Source: Colwellia demingiae (GTDB lineage Bacteria > Pseudomonadota > Gammaproteobacteria > Enterobacterales > Alteromonadaceae). From it: a stretch of DNA of 64,000 bases. A program made the translations under genes and the position numbers. Where the stretch lies: the NCBI RefSeq assembly GCF_007954275.1, contig NZ_VOLT01000006.1, positions 1 through 64,000 of the forward strand. Direction: 5' to 3'. Position 1 is the first letter of the stretch, and each line of letters begins with the position of its first letter. Positions 35,205 through 45,145 of this stretch are shown here, piece after piece. The notes beneath the pieces are model-generated. The model was given only the letters and a program-made list of their open reading frames with translations, was not told the DNA's origin and did no database searches.

Positions 35205-35906
35205 ATGCAAGTACTCAGCAGAAAATCATTACCTTTAGGCGGTTTTGCCGGTTTAACCGAACACCGCTTGGTAACTGACCGTCGTATTTTTGGCTCACGT
35301 AAAGCGCCTAATACTTTTGATGGTATTGGCAGCTTTGTTTATTTAGCAGACGCACAGTTTAACCCTCATGGCGAAACTCACATGCATCCTCACAAAGAAA
35401 TTGACGTTATTTCAATCATGATGGCTGGTCGAGTAAGCCACGAAGGATCTTTAAAGCATGGCCAAAGTTTAAACGTCGGTGAAGTACAAGTTCAACGTGC
35501 TGGTGGTGAAGGTTTTTCACATAATGAGATAAACCCTGATAGCACTAAAAACCGCTTGTTGCAGTTGTGGGTATTACCTGAAGTGGCAGGACAACCTGCT
35601 GGATATAAGCATTATTCATTAAAGGCAAAAGGTGTCAGCCGCATTTATGGAGGTAAAGAGTCTGGGGGACAAAAAAACCAGAATGAAACTTTTTCCAGCA
35701 AAACAACCATAGATATTGTGCGCTTAGCTTCGGGTGAAAGCATTAGTTTTAGCGAAGAAGTACTCGCTTATGTCACTAAAGGCACAGCTGATTTTTCGGA
35801 TGAAAATAATCATTTTAGTGCAGAAGACGGAGATTTAATTCGTAGCTATAAAACTAACATTTTAGCCACCAGCGACTTAGAAGTAGTCGTGGTTGGTCAA
35901 CGTTAA
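35205..35906 (+). CDS. Pirin-family protein
   Basis: The 233-residue double-cupin protein has typical pirin motifs: LGGFAGLTEHRLV, FNPHGETHMHPHKEIDVISIM with the metal-binding histidines, VSHEGSLKH and GEGFSHNE. E. coli YhaK/YhhW-type pirins can oxidise quercetin; the real substrate is unknown. A TTAGGAGCAGAAC ribosome-binding site precedes the ATG. The divergent LysR gene is its likely regulator. Confidence 0.88.
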   Translation: MQVLSRKSLPLGGFAGLTEHRLVTDRRIFGSRKAPNTFDGIGSFVYLADAQFNPHGETHMHPHKEIDVISIMMAGRVSHEGSLKHGQSLNVGEVQVQRAGGEGFSHNEINPDSTKNRLLQLWVLPEVAGQPAGYKHYSLKAKGVSRIYGGKESGGQKNQNETFSSKTTIDIVRLASGESISFSEEVLAYVTKGTADFSDENNHFSAEDGDLIRSYKTNILATSDLEVVVVGQR

Positions 35907-36010
35907 ACATAATAGTTAAATATAATAGTTAAATATTGGGCTATGTATCATCATCGGTTCGTATTTATTCGTTAACGATATTATAGAAACCATAGTCCGA
36001 TGAGTAATTT

Positions 36011-36250
36011 ATGATCCCACCTAACAAACACCTGCTTGCACTGATTAACTATATCTCATTGCTTCCTTTAGTGTATTTTATTCCTACATGGATTAGCCCC
36101 TATTTACCCGAAAATAATTTGCTGCAAGTTTGCATTGTGCTCGCTATCATTGTGCCTATTATTTCTTATATTGTGATGCCTATCACTATGAAAATATTAG
36201 TCCGAGAAAAGACTGAAAAAAATGGTCTAAAAAGTTACACCACAACTTAA
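36011..36250 (+). CDS. Small two-helix membrane protein
   Basis: This 79-residue protein has two hydrophobic segments (about 10-28 and 38-60) and a basic C-terminus. I recognise no family. The ribosome-binding signal (GATGAG) is modest. It could be a minor membrane protein or a spurious frame, but its hydrophobic pattern and codon use look real. Confidence 0.5.
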   Translation: MIPPNKHLLALINYISLLPLVYFIPTWISPYLPENNLLQVCIVLAIIVPIISYIVMPITMKILVREKTEKNGLKSYTTT

Positions 36251-36303
36251 CATTTTATATGCCTATACCAGATATCTCACAATTCAAAAGTAGGCAGGCA
36301 CAA

Positions 36304-36326
36304 AAAAGGCGCTATAAGCGCCTTTT
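36304..36326. terminator. Bidirectional terminator downstream of fumarase
   Basis: AAAAGGCGCT-ATA-AGCGCCTTTT is a strong stem with a 3-base loop and T-runs on both sides, suited to the converging small membrane protein and fumarase genes. Confidence 0.85.
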
Positions 36327-36374
36327 ATCAAGTGTCGTTAAGTCCTAGTTAGACTCAGTAAGCTAAACCTCAAA

Positions 36375-37898
36375 TTAAGATTTTGCTTTGTCTTCAGCGT
36401 CTTGGATTTTAACTTTCCAAATTTCAGGACCTGTTACATGAGCAGACTCACCAGTGCTGTCAACGGCAACAGTTACCGGCATATCTTCTACTTCAAACTC
36501 ATAGATAGCTTCCATACCCATGTCTTCAAAGGCAACCACTTTCGCTTTTTTGATTGCTTTTGAAACAAGATAAGCAGCGCCGCCTACAGCCATTAAGTAT
36601 ACTGACTTATGGTTTTTAATACTTTCACAAGTTTCAGCACCACGTTCAGCTTTACCGATAGTGCCTAAAAGACCTGTCTCAGCTAACATCATCTCAGTAA
36701 ATTTATCCATACGTGTTGCTGTTGTAGGGCCAGCAGGACCTACCGCTTCATCACCAATGGCATCAACAGGGCCTACGTAATAAATAAACTTATCAGTAAA
36801 GTCTACAGGCAGTTTTTCGCCTTTAGCTAACATGTCTTGAATACGTTTATGCGCTGCATCACGACCCGTTAAAATAGTACCGCTAAGTAATACAGTTTCA
36901 CCTGTTTTCCAATCGCTTATATCAGCTTTACCTAAATCATCAACATTCACACGGCGAACATCTTCACCGACTTCCCAGGTGATTTCTGGCCATTCTTCAA
37001 GCTTAGGTGGTGTTAAATCAGCAGGGCCAGATCCATCAAGATGGAAATGTACATGGCGAGTAGCTGCACAGTTAGGGATCATAACAACAGGTTTAGAAGC
37101 CGCATGCGTTGGTACTGAGTTAATTTTCACATCAACGACGGTTGTTAAACCACCTAAACCTTGCGCACCAATACCTAATTTATTTACACGCTCAAAAATT
37201 TCAAGGCGTAACTCTTCTTCTGCGTTTTCTGGACCACGTTCAATTAAATCTTGAATGTTTACCGGGTCCATTAAGCTTTCTTTCGCTAAGACGCCTGCTT
37301 TTTCAGCCGTACCACCAATGCCTATACCTAACATACCTGGTGGACACCAACCTGCGCCCATTGTAGGTAGGGTTTTAACTACCCAATCAGCAATCGAGTC
37401 AGATGGGTTTAACATCGCCATTTTAGTTTTGTTTTCGCTACCACCGCCTTTAGCAGCAATCATTATTTCAAGACCAGAGCCAGCAACCATATCAATATGT
37501 ACAACTGCTGGAGTATTGTCTTTAGTATTTATACGAGCGCCTGCAGGGTCTGCAACGATAGATGCACGTAATGGGTTATCAGGATTTAAATACGCGCGAC
37601 GCGTACCTTCATCAACCATTTGTTGCACGGTCATATCAGTTTTATCCCACTGAACTTCCATACCTACTTTAACAAAACAGGTAACAATACCGGTATCTTG
37701 ACAGATTGGGCGTTTACCCTGTGCTGACATACGTGAGTTAATTAAAATTTGTGCTATTGCGTCTTTTGCCGCCGTTGATTCTTCTTTGTTATAGGCTTTT
37801 TCTAGTGCCTGAATAAAATCAATCGGGTGATAATAAGAAATATATTGCAATGCATCTTCAATACTATAGATTACGTCTTGTTGTTTAATGATGGCCAT
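36375..37898 (-). CDS. Class I fumarate hydratase
   Basis: The 507-residue iron-sulfur fumarase was started at ATG 37896-37898 (MAIIKQQDVIYS); the longer frame to 37958 is unlikely. Cluster cysteines are seen in KRPICQDTG, MIPNCAATRHVHF and ERGAETCESI. It hydrates fumarate to malate in the TCA cycle and is cytoplasmic and oxygen-sensitive. FumA and FumB types cannot be separated by eye. Divergent from pabB. Confidence 0.9.
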   Translation of the reverse strand: MAIIKQQDVIYSIEDALQYISYYHPIDFIQALEKAYNKEESTAAKDAIAQILINSRMSAQGKRPICQDTGIVTCFVKVGMEVQWDKTDMTVQQMVDEGTRRAYLNPDNPLRASIVADPAGARINTKDNTPAVVHIDMVAGSGLEIMIAAKGGGSENKTKMAMLNPSDSIADWVVKTLPTMGAGWCPPGMLGIGIGGTAEKAGVLAKESLMDPVNIQDLIERGPENAEEELRLEIFERVNKLGIGAQGLGGLTTVVDVKINSVPTHAASKPVVMIPNCAATRHVHFHLDGSGPADLTPPKLEEWPEITWEVGEDVRRVNVDDLGKADISDWKTGETVLLSGTILTGRDAAHKRIQDMLAKGEKLPVDFTDKFIYYVGPVDAIGDEAVGPAGPTTATRMDKFTEMMLAETGLLGTIGKAERGAETCESIKNHKSVYLMAVGGAAYLVSKAIKKAKVVAFEDMGMEAIYEFEVEDMPVTVAVDSTGESAHVTGPEIWKVKIQDAEDKAKS

Positions 37899-38041
37899 AG
37901 TGCTCTCTATTAGCTTTAATAATGCGTGGTTGAAAGTTATAATAATTCTAATACACATAATAACCCGCTATTGAAAGTGCTGCCAGAGCAAATGGCTGAT
38001 AATAACTATTTAACTAGCGAATACTTAGAGTAATAAAAACC

Positions 38042-39541
38042 TTGTTCCAGACAATCACTGCCACACACCCAACCACTGTTATCTCAGCTAAAGAACTGTC
38101 CCTGAAAAGTGGTACTACAGCAGAAGCAATATTTGCCCCTATGGCTCAACAAGCTTGGGCTATGTGGCTAGATTCAGGTAATAGTGATCATATTGATAGC
38201 CGTTTTGATATTTTAGTGTGGCAGCCCATTGCAACCCTAACAGCACAAGGTGTTAGTACCGAGATTTGCTTTCCTGATGTTTATTATCCTGAAAAGAAAA
38301 TTAGTGAGAAAAGTACTGATGATCCGCTATTACTACTAAAACAACTACAAGCACAGTTATTTACAACACCAAACTCACCACATGAGTTCCTGCCTTTTTT
38401 AGGTGGTGCATTAGGTTATTTCTCCTATGACTTAGGTCGTCGATTTGAGCAACTGCCTAATTTAGCGGAACAAGACATTAATTTGCCTGAGATGGCTGTG
38501 GGTCTTTATGATCGCGCTGTTATTTTTGATAAAAACTCAGCAAAATTTTACTTAGTTTGCCCTGATGACAAACGAGCCGAGATTGAAGTAGCACTTTTTA
38601 ATTCCACTGTGTCTTCAAATATAACACCTACAAAGGGAAAACCCGATGCGACCGCTGAGAGTTTTCACTTAACTAGTCGCTGGCAAGCCAATATGGATAA
38701 AGCCGGTTACATTGAAAAGTTTAATAAAGTACAAAATTATTTATTAAGCGGTGATTGTTACCAAATTAATTTAGCACAACGCTTTAGTGCCCAATACCAA
38801 GGTGATGAGTTCGAAGCTTACTTAGCCCTAAAAACAGCAAATAAAGCACCATTCTCTGCTTTTATTCGCTTAGATAACGCGGCCATTTTAAGTGTGTCCC
38901 CTGAACGATTTTTACAGTTATCGCAAGGTAAGGTACAAAGCAAACCCATTAAAGGCACAATGCCACGCAGTGATGATAAAATTCAAGATGCCAAAAATGC
39001 CGAAATATTAAGGCATTCAAGCAAAGATAATGCTGAAAATTTAATGATTGTTGATTTACTGCGTAATGACATCAGTAAAAGTTGTCAAGCTGGCTCGGTA
39101 AAGGTACCAAAACTTTTTGATATTGAAAGCTTCCCTGCCGTGCATCACTTAGTGAGTACAGTAGAAGGTACACTTGCTAGTGATAAACATGCCACTGATT
39201 TACTGCGCGGTGCCTTTCCGGGGGGCTCTATTACGGGTGCCCCTAAAATACGCGCGATGGAAATCATCGAAGAGTTAGAGCCACACCGTCGCAGTGTTTA
39301 TTGCGGCTCAATTGGCTACCTTTCCAATTGTGGCACCATGGATACCAGTATTACTATTCGCACCTTAATTTGTCTGCCAAGCGAAACGCCAGCAAGTACT
39401 TCCCTTAATGACGAGAAGACAATTCATTGCTGGGCTGGTGGTGGGCTAGTGGCTGATTCAACCGCAGAAAGCGAGTATCAAGAAACCTTTGATAAAGTTA
39501 ATTGCATTTTGCCGGTATTATCAAAACTCAATCAGGTGTAG
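38042..39541 (+). CDS. pabB: Aminodeoxychorismate synthase component I (PabB)
   Basis: A 499-residue chorismate-utilizing enzyme. The C-terminal domain has PIKGTMPR, whose lysine marks PabB rather than TrpE (PIAGT), then GGSITGAPK and ESEYQETFDK. The N-terminal region carries LPFLGGALGYFSYDLGR. It makes 4-amino-4-deoxychorismate for folate, with a separate PabA glutaminase. The first codon is TTG (38042-38044); the next ATG lies at residue 34, too late to keep the domain. Confidence 0.88.
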   Translation: MFQTITATHPTTVISAKELSLKSGTTAEAIFAPMAQQAWAMWLDSGNSDHIDSRFDILVWQPIATLTAQGVSTEICFPDVYYPEKKISEKSTDDPLLLLKQLQAQLFTTPNSPHEFLPFLGGALGYFSYDLGRRFEQLPNLAEQDINLPEMAVGLYDRAVIFDKNSAKFYLVCPDDKRAEIEVALFNSTVSSNITPTKGKPDATAESFHLTSRWQANMDKAGYIEKFNKVQNYLLSGDCYQINLAQRFSAQYQGDEFEAYLALKTANKAPFSAFIRLDNAAILSVSPERFLQLSQGKVQSKPIKGTMPRSDDKIQDAKNAEILRHSSKDNAENLMIVDLLRNDISKSCQAGSVKVPKLFDIESFPAVHHLVSTVEGTLASDKHATDLLRGAFPGGSITGAPKIRAMEIIEELEPHRRSVYCGSIGYLSNCGTMDTSITIRTLICLPSETPASTSLNDEKTIHCWAGGGLVADSTAESEYQETFDKVNCILPVLSKLNQV

Positions 39542-39613
39542 GCTTGAGTTAACCCATTAACTAAGACAACTAAAATTATTACTAATAAGTAGTACTGTTA
39601 AAGAGTAATACCA

Positions 39614-40189
39614 ATGACTAAAGATGAATTTTTATTACGCTTTAATTTATTACAGTTGGCCGAGTCTGAGCATAACTATCAGCACCCTTTGCCACTAAGA
39701 TCAGCCGCGGTACTCATCGCTTTGGTCGAGTCGGAGAATGGTGAGGGCTTGCAAGTATTATTAACTAAACGCGCTAGCCACCTTAAACATCACCCATCTC
39801 AAGTGAGTTTCCCCGGCGGAAAAGTAGAACTAGAAGATAAATCACTTATAGATACCGCACTTCGAGAAGCTTTTGAAGAAATAGGCTTATCTCGTGAAGC
39901 CGTAACAGTGGCAGGTCAATTACCACCCTATGAGACTATTAGTGGTTTTCAAGTTACGCCAATTATCGCCATTGTAGCCAGTTCACAAATTTACCAAATA
40001 GATGAAAATGAAGTCACTGAAGTATTTCAAGTACCTCTACAGCATTTTTTAACCACTACTGACCACCATGTTTTTGTTGCCCACAAAGGTGGCAAACAAC
40101 ACAACGTGCACTTTCTTCCCTATAAAGATTACAACATTTGGGGCGCCACCGCGGTAATGCTCAAAGATTTAGTTGCCCACATCAACTAG
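39614..40189 (+). CDS. nudL: CoA pyrophosphatase, Nudix (NudL/YeaB)
   Basis: This 191-residue Nudix protein has the CoA pyrophosphatase signature LLTKRASHLKHHPSQVSFPGGK followed by REAFEEIGL. It cleaves CoA derivatives to 4'-phosphopantetheine and 3',5'-ADP. It lies 72 bases after pabB in the same direction; pabB-nudL is a common pair in gammaproteobacteria. Sure assignment. Confidence 0.92.
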   Translation: MTKDEFLLRFNLLQLAESEHNYQHPLPLRSAAVLIALVESENGEGLQVLLTKRASHLKHHPSQVSFPGGKVELEDKSLIDTALREAFEEIGLSREAVTVAGQLPPYETISGFQVTPIIAIVASSQIYQIDENEVTEVFQVPLQHFLTTTDHHVFVAHKGGKQHNVHFLPYKDYNIWGATAVMLKDLVAHIN

Positions 40190-40209
40190 TTAATTCGCTC
40201 GTTCATCAA

Positions 40210-40524
40210 TATACCCAATCTACCTGAAGATTCAGGTTTCAGCTGGAATTAGAAAAGCCTTTAGGCAAGGCTTTGATTGAAGAGAATGGTTGCGTCCTTA
40301 TCGAAATCAATAACGCAGCATAAAGCGGTTCTAAACCAGCCCTATGGGGACGTTTGAGCAAAGCATGTTCTTCGTTGCCACCTTTTTTAAGGACGCTACA
40401 TGGATGTAGCTTATTAGAGAATGCAGGAGCACATTCTCCCGAATAACCCTTAATAAAAAGAGGCGCCTTGATCATGACTCGCTCAAGCGTCCTGAAATAC
40501 GAATCTTAAAGTAGCTTGGGTATA
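40210..40524. mobile_element. MITE-like element, copy A (315 bp)
   Basis: Terminal inverted repeats begin TATACCCAATCTAC at 40210 and end in the complement of TATACCCAAGCTAC at 40524, about 24 bases with several mismatches. The interior carries the shared core near 40255-40315 with CATTGATT/AATCAAT-type folding, then GCTACATGGATGTAGC and GAATGCAGGAGCACATTCTCC hairpins. A 78-codon minus-strand frame inside is not a gene. Same family as copies at 52771 and 63221. No transposase is seen, so it would be moved in trans. Confidence 0.85.
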
Positions 40525-40788
40525 TATCACCTTGTTAGTGCATTTAGTTATTTAATAGTTGAATATTTTGGTTCTTTATTTGCTCACTTTCAGCTAGAAT
40601 TACTACCGATAAAATTAATCGACAATAATCCCATTATTCTAACAAAAACCAACTATAATTCGGAAAAGGATGAAACAATCCAAATTTGATATTGTAGCAG
40701 TCCATTTCACCGAGCTGTCGCTTAGAGGGGTTTGAGTCTATAATTAAAGAATAGTGTCTATTACATAAGCAGAGCAAAGGTAAAAATT

Positions 40789-42165
40789 ATGATTAGTGTA
40801 TTTGATATGTTTTCTATTGGCATAGGTCCATCAAGCTCACACACAGTGGGCCCTATGAAAGCCGCGAAACTTTTCGTTGATGCGTTAGTTAAACAAGATT
40901 TATTAAATAACGTCGACAGAGCTAGATGTGAACTATTCGGCTCATTAGGACAAACAGGTATTGGCCATGGTACGGGTAAAGCTGTAATTTTAGGCTTTTC
41001 CGGTCAAACACCGGAAAACATCCCTGTTGAGTCAATAGAGTCGACTTTAGCAGAAGTTGTGAGCAGCCAAAAAATATCACTCAATGGTACTCATGAAGTC
41101 AGCTTCCCTAAAGATGACGCTATTATTTATCATCGCAAGAAAACATTGCCTGCTCATTCCAATGCGATGACATTGTATGCCTATCAAGGGGATACCTTGG
41201 TATTAGAACAAACGTATTATTCTATTGGCGGTGGCTTTATTGTAGAAGATTGTGACTTCGAAAAAGAAAAAGATAAAGCATTATCGCTACACACGAATAT
41301 CAAGCCTCCTCATGTTTTTACTACTGGCGATAAATTACTCCAAGAAGCTAAAGAGCATGGTTTAAGTATTAGTACCATTATGATGAATAATGAGAAGTGC
41401 TTAAACGATGAAGCGACCATACGCACTAAATTAATTGAAATTTGGGATGCTATGAAAGCGAGTGTTGACCGCGGTATTGCTACTGAAGGTATTCTACCAG
41501 GTGGTCTAAACTTAAATCGAAGAGCCCCTGCCCTTCATCGCTCTTTGATGGTGGAAAATTCTAACGATCCACTTACTGCTATGGACTGGGTTAACTTGTT
41601 CGCAATGGCGGTAAATGAAGAAAATGCTGCCGGAAGCCGCGTAGTTACAGCACCAACAAACGGCGCTGCAGGTATTATTCCTGCTGTACTTTGTTACTAC
41701 GACAAGTTTGTTAAGCCAGTCTCTGATGATGATTGTATTCGTTACTTACTTACCGCAGCAGCCATTGGTATTTTATACAAGACTAACGCTTCTATTTCTG
41801 GCGCCGAAGTTGGCTGTCAGGGTGAAGTTGGTGTAGCTTGTTCAATGGCTGCTGGCGCATTAACTGAAATTTTGGGTGGTACTCCCATTCAAGTAGAAAA
41901 TGCAGCTGAAATAGGTATGGAACATAATTTAGGATTAACATGCGATCCAGTTGGCGGCTTAGTACAAGTACCTTGTATTGAACGTAATGCGATGGGCTCT
42001 GTAAAAGCGATTAATGCTTCTCGTTTAGCACTTCGTGGTAATGGCACATCAAAAGTATCTTTAGATAAAGTAATCAAAACTATGTGGGAAACTGGTAATG
42101 ATATGAAAACTAAATATAAAGAAACTTCACGTGGTGGTTTAGCGGTTAATATTATCGAGTGTTAG
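40789..42165 (+). CDS. sdaA: L-serine ammonia-lyase (SdaA type)
   Basis: The 458-residue single-chain iron-sulfur enzyme deaminates L-serine to pyruvate. The N-terminal beta domain starts [22 protein letters not shown]. The C-terminal catalytic domain has [32 protein letters not shown] and [12 protein letters not shown] with the cluster cysteines. A promoter-like region lies between MITE copy A and the gene. Confidence 0.93.
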   Translation: MISVFDMFSIGIGPSSSHTVGPMKAAKLFVDALVKQDLLNNVDRARCELFGSLGQTGIGHGTGKAVILGFSGQTPENIPVESIESTLAEVVSSQKISLNGTHEVSFPKDDAIIYHRKKTLPAHSNAMTLYAYQGDTLVLEQTYYSIGGGFIVEDCDFEKEKDKALSLHTNIKPPHVFTTGDKLLQEAKEHGLSISTIMMNNEKCLNDEATIRTKLIEIWDAMKASVDRGIATEGILPGGLNLNRRAPALHRSLMVENSNDPLTAMDWVNLFAMAVNEENAAGSRVVTAPTNGAAGIIPAVLCYYDKFVKPVSDDDCIRYLLTAAAIGILYKTNASISGAEVGCQGEVGVACSMAAGALTEILGGTPIQVENAAEIGMEHNLGLTCDPVGGLVQVPCIERNAMGSVKAINASRLALRGNGTSKVSLDKVIKTMWETGNDMKTKYKETSRGGLAVNIIEC

Positions 42166-42230
42166 TCAGTCTCCTTTAAAATATTTAGTTGAAGCTATCG
42201 GTTAGAACGATTAGTTAAAGTTAAAAATTT

Positions 42231-42267
42231 AAAAGCTCCAGTAAGTGATACTTACTGGAGCTTTTTT
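42231..42267. terminator. Bidirectional terminator after sdaA
   Basis: AAAAGCTCCAGTAAGT-GAT-ACTTACTGGAGCTTTTTT is a 16-bp stem with T-runs, shared by the converging sdaA and sterol-desaturase genes. Confidence 0.9.
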
Positions 42268-42278
42268 GTTTCGTATTT

Positions 42279-43103
42279 TTATTTTTCAACTGAACTTGTT
42301 GGATAAGTAAATAATACCCGGTACTTAGCTTTTAATCCTTTAGCGTTGAAAGCCGTTTTAAATAGGTAGGTCCACTGGTGAAAACTAATGTAAAACGGAT
42401 TATTAGATTTGATTTGACCAATGATACCGTAGCGGCAAGGACCATTTTTTTCAGCATTTTCTTCAACATAAGTACCAAAAATTTTATCCCAAATAATTAA
42501 GACACCGGCAAAGTTTCTATCTAAATACGCTTTATTGGTTGAATGATGCACTCGATGATGTGAAGGCGTATTCAATATTTTTTCAAACCAACCTAATTTA
42601 TAAATAATTTGCGTATGAACAAAAAATTGATATGCCAAATTAAGTGCAACCACGGTAAAAACGGTGTTCGGATCAAAACCAATAATTATCATTGGCATCC
42701 AAAAAATCCACATACCTGCTAATGGATACATTAACGATTGTCTAAAAGCAGTTGAGAAATTCATATTGGTTGAACTGTGATGCACAACATGTGCTGCCCA
42801 CAACCAATGGATATGATGTGACGCTTTATGAAACCAATAGTAGAGAAAGTCTTGTAATAAAAAAGCTATGAAAACAGTTATAAAACTAAGCGTGATATCA
42901 AACACTGCAAATTGATGTAACCAATAAAAAAACGGCATTAATAATAATAGAGCGATAGCATCTGATGCTTGATGTAAAAGTGCTAAGACGGTGTTGGCCA
43001 TGCTGTCTTTAATGTCATAAAGTTTACGGTGTTTGACAAACTCATAAATTATAAAGCCTAAAAATATTGGACTCAACGCCAATAGGATCACTTCAATATT
43101 CAT
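42279..43103 (-). CDS. Sterol desaturase / fatty-acid hydroxylase family protein
   Basis: This 274-residue membrane di-iron protein has the histidine cluster of the family: FHKASHHIHWLWAAHVVHHSS and HRVHHSTN, with four or more hydrophobic stretches in the first 150 residues. The substrate is probably a lipid, unknown. Its start overlaps the stop of the SRPBCC gene by four bases (ATGA), so the two are co-translated. Confidence 0.85.
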   Translation of the reverse strand: MNIEVILLALSPIFLGFIIYEFVKHRKLYDIKDSMANTVLALLHQASDAIALLLLMPFFYWLHQFAVFDITLSFITVFIAFLLQDFLYYWFHKASHHIHWLWAAHVVHHSSTNMNFSTAFRQSLMYPLAGMWIFWMPMIIIGFDPNTVFTVVALNLAYQFFVHTQIIYKLGWFEKILNTPSHHRVHHSTNKAYLDRNFAGVLIIWDKIFGTYVEENAEKNGPCRYGIIGQIKSNNPFYISFHQWTYLFKTAFNAKGLKAKYRVLFTYPTSSVEK

Positions 43104-43561
43104 GCAATGTTCTCCACTGAAATGTGCCCGTCTTCAAAGTGCTCCGCTAACTTTTTCATTGCTTTGTTAATATCACTGGCAACAAAGAACTTTAACAAGA
43201 AGGATGGCAACCATTTTGGCCCATTAAATTTAATAATGTAGTCAAGTTGCGTAGTTTGGTTGTCAACGCCAAGTGATGTTAATTGAATATCGCCTTGATG
43301 ATCTGATACCGGCCAGTTACCAATAATGCGATAGCAAATGTGCTCATTAGTTGCACTAATAATTTTTTCTTCAAATACTATTTTACCGATAGTGATTTGG
43401 CGAACTGCGCCTTTCCCTCCAATTAATTCCCCTTCATTTTGTATTTGTGTTGTTTTAATTTTGGCATTAAAAAATCGTTCTAATTTTGGATGGTCTAATA
43501 AAATTTGGCATACTTGCTCTACTGGAGCTGATATTTTTTGTGTTACTTCAATGGTAATCAT
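43100..43561 (-). CDS. SRPBCC-fold protein
   Basis: The 153-residue START/polyketide-cyclase-like protein begins MITIEVTQKISAPVEQVCQILLDHPKLERFF, a common SRPBCC opening. I chose ATG 43561, preceded by GGTGAA, over the start at 43582. It has a hydrophobic ligand cavity in this fold; it may carry or sense a lipid for the overlapping hydroxylase. Confidence 0.75.
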   Translation of the reverse strand: MITIEVTQKISAPVEQVCQILLDHPKLERFFNAKIKTTQIQNEGELIGGKGAVRQITIGKIVFEEKIISATNEHICYRIIGNWPVSDHQGDIQLTSLGVDNQTTQLDYIIKFNGPKWLPSFLLKFFVASDINKAMKKLAEHFEDGHISVENIA

Positions 43562-44092
43562 AAATTTCACCAGATAATTCATACAAGCGTTTAATTATCT
43601 CGATTCAAGCAGAGTTAGCCTAAAACAACAAGTGTTTATTTTTTCTGCGGTGAAATAAAAATGATAAATAACAAGCAATGGGAGTGTTTTGAACAGTGCC
43701 TTTTTATATAAACTCAAAAGTACTAATGATACGTTACTAGTGGCTTTTTCATGAATATGACCAAACTAAAGCACAAATTAACTGACTATGATCTGCATAG
43801 ATAGTTTCCTGTTGAAAAATTGTTAGAACTATCTTCGCTAAGGCTGTTAATCACATTTTCGTCTTGGTTAAGATCAGTTATAATGAGTTGTTCACATTAG
43901 TTTTTTTGACTATATTTGGTTATGGATCCGCAAGGCAGTCAATAATACGGGTTAACCATTATTTACATAATAACAACACCCCCTTAAGTCTTTTTCAAAC
44001 CGCTTAAGGGAATAAATACCGACAATAATAAAGCCGCTAAAATTTGAACTTATCAAACTCAGCGCTTTTAAAATTAAAATAGAGGATCGAAA
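43562..44092. other. 531-base intergenic stretch before purU
   Basis: No gene is seen. A hairpin with CCCTTAAG/CTTAAGGG arms and a loop of about 14 bases lies at about 43980-44010, roughly 85 bases before purU. It lacks a proper T-run and might be a leader structure. A minus-strand open frame through it into purU is a shadow. Confidence 0.5.
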
Positions 44093-44971
44093 ATGTCCGA
44101 TATCAAACCAGTATCGCAAACCCACGTTATCACCGCGAGCTGCCCTAGCCAGCCTGGCACAGTTAATGTAGTTACCCGCTTTTTGTTTGAACAAGGGTTT
44201 TATATTAATGAAATTCATTCGTTTGATGATACTGATGAAGAGCGTTTTTTCATCCGTATAGAGTTTAGAGCCGATACGGCAACAAATTTTAATCGAGAAG
44301 ATTTTTGCCAACAATTCGGACAAAAAGCCAGTGAGTTTGAAATGCAGTGGGAACTGGCATCTAGTCCTTATAAATCGAAAGTAGTGATCATGGTGTCAAA
44401 GCACGATCATTGTCTTAATGACTTATTATACCGCTATCGTACTGGTGATCTTAATATTGAAATTCCAGCAATCATCTCTAACCATCCAGATTTAGAAGAA
44501 CTGGCCAAATGGCATGATATTCCTTATTACCATCTGCCTATCAGTAAGGAAACTAAACCAGAACAAGAAGCTAAAGTTCTTCAGATCATTGAAGATTGTG
44601 AAGCAGATCTCGTGGTATTAGCACGTTATATGCAAGTACTCTCTAGTGAAATGTTTAAAAAACTCTCTGGTAAAGCCATTAATATTCACCACTCGTTATT
44701 ACCTGGTTTTAAAGGCGCTAGACCTTATTATCAAGCCTATGATCGTGGCATTAAATTAGTCGGCGCTACTGCCCATTATGTCAGTGATGATCTTGATGAA
44801 GGACCAATTATTAGCCAAGGCGTTGAAACTGTTGACCACAGTTACTACCCTCAAGATCTAGCAGCTAAAGGACGTGATATAGAATGTTTAACGCTCGCTC
44901 GCGCGGTACGTTGTCATATTGAACATCGAATTTTCTTACACGGTAAAAAATCCGTTGTATTTGCTAAGTAA
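44093..44971 (+). CDS. purU: Formyltetrahydrofolate deformylase PurU
   Basis: The 292-residue enzyme has an N-terminal ACT domain (HVITASCPSQPGTVNVVTRFLFEQGF, about 1-80) and a formyltransferase-fold domain with KAINIHHSLLPGFKGARPYYQAY and DDLDEGPII. It hydrolyses 10-formyl-THF to formate and THF, balancing C1 pools for purine synthesis. AGAGGA precedes the ATG. Confidence 0.93.
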   Translation: MSDIKPVSQTHVITASCPSQPGTVNVVTRFLFEQGFYINEIHSFDDTDEERFFIRIEFRADTATNFNREDFCQQFGQKASEFEMQWELASSPYKSKVVIMVSKHDHCLNDLLYRYRTGDLNIEIPAIISNHPDLEELAKWHDIPYYHLPISKETKPEQEAKVLQIIEDCEADLVVLARYMQVLSSEMFKKLSGKAINIHHSLLPGFKGARPYYQAYDRGIKLVGATAHYVSDDLDEGPIISQGVETVDHSYYPQDLAAKGRDIECLTLARAVRCHIEHRIFLHGKKSVVFAK

Positions 44972-45084
44972 TAAAATACCAAGCACGCAAGTAAATAATT
45001 GGTATTAATACACGTTCAATAACAACGACTTTAGTTGTTTTTATCTGTATTGAGTTAACGACTTTTACTCACACAGCAGATAAT

Positions 45085-45115
45085 AAAAAGGCCACTTTAT
45101 AAAGTGGCCTTTTTT
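45085..45115. terminator. Bidirectional terminator between purU and thyA
   Basis: AAAAAGGCCACTTT and AAAGTGGCCTTTTTT form a near-perfect stem with A/T-runs on both sides. The converging genes purU and thyA share it. Confidence 0.9.
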
Positions 45116-45145
45116 ATATTAATAATTAACAAGTCTTCTTAATTA

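Noticed and set aside
40239-40475. A 78-codon minus-strand gene
   Set aside because: It lies fully inside MITE copy A, and its sequence recurs in the other copies as non-coding repeat.
43952-44323. A 123-codon minus-strand gene across the purU start
   Set aside because: It is antisense to the well-conserved purU ACT domain and shows no protein-family character.
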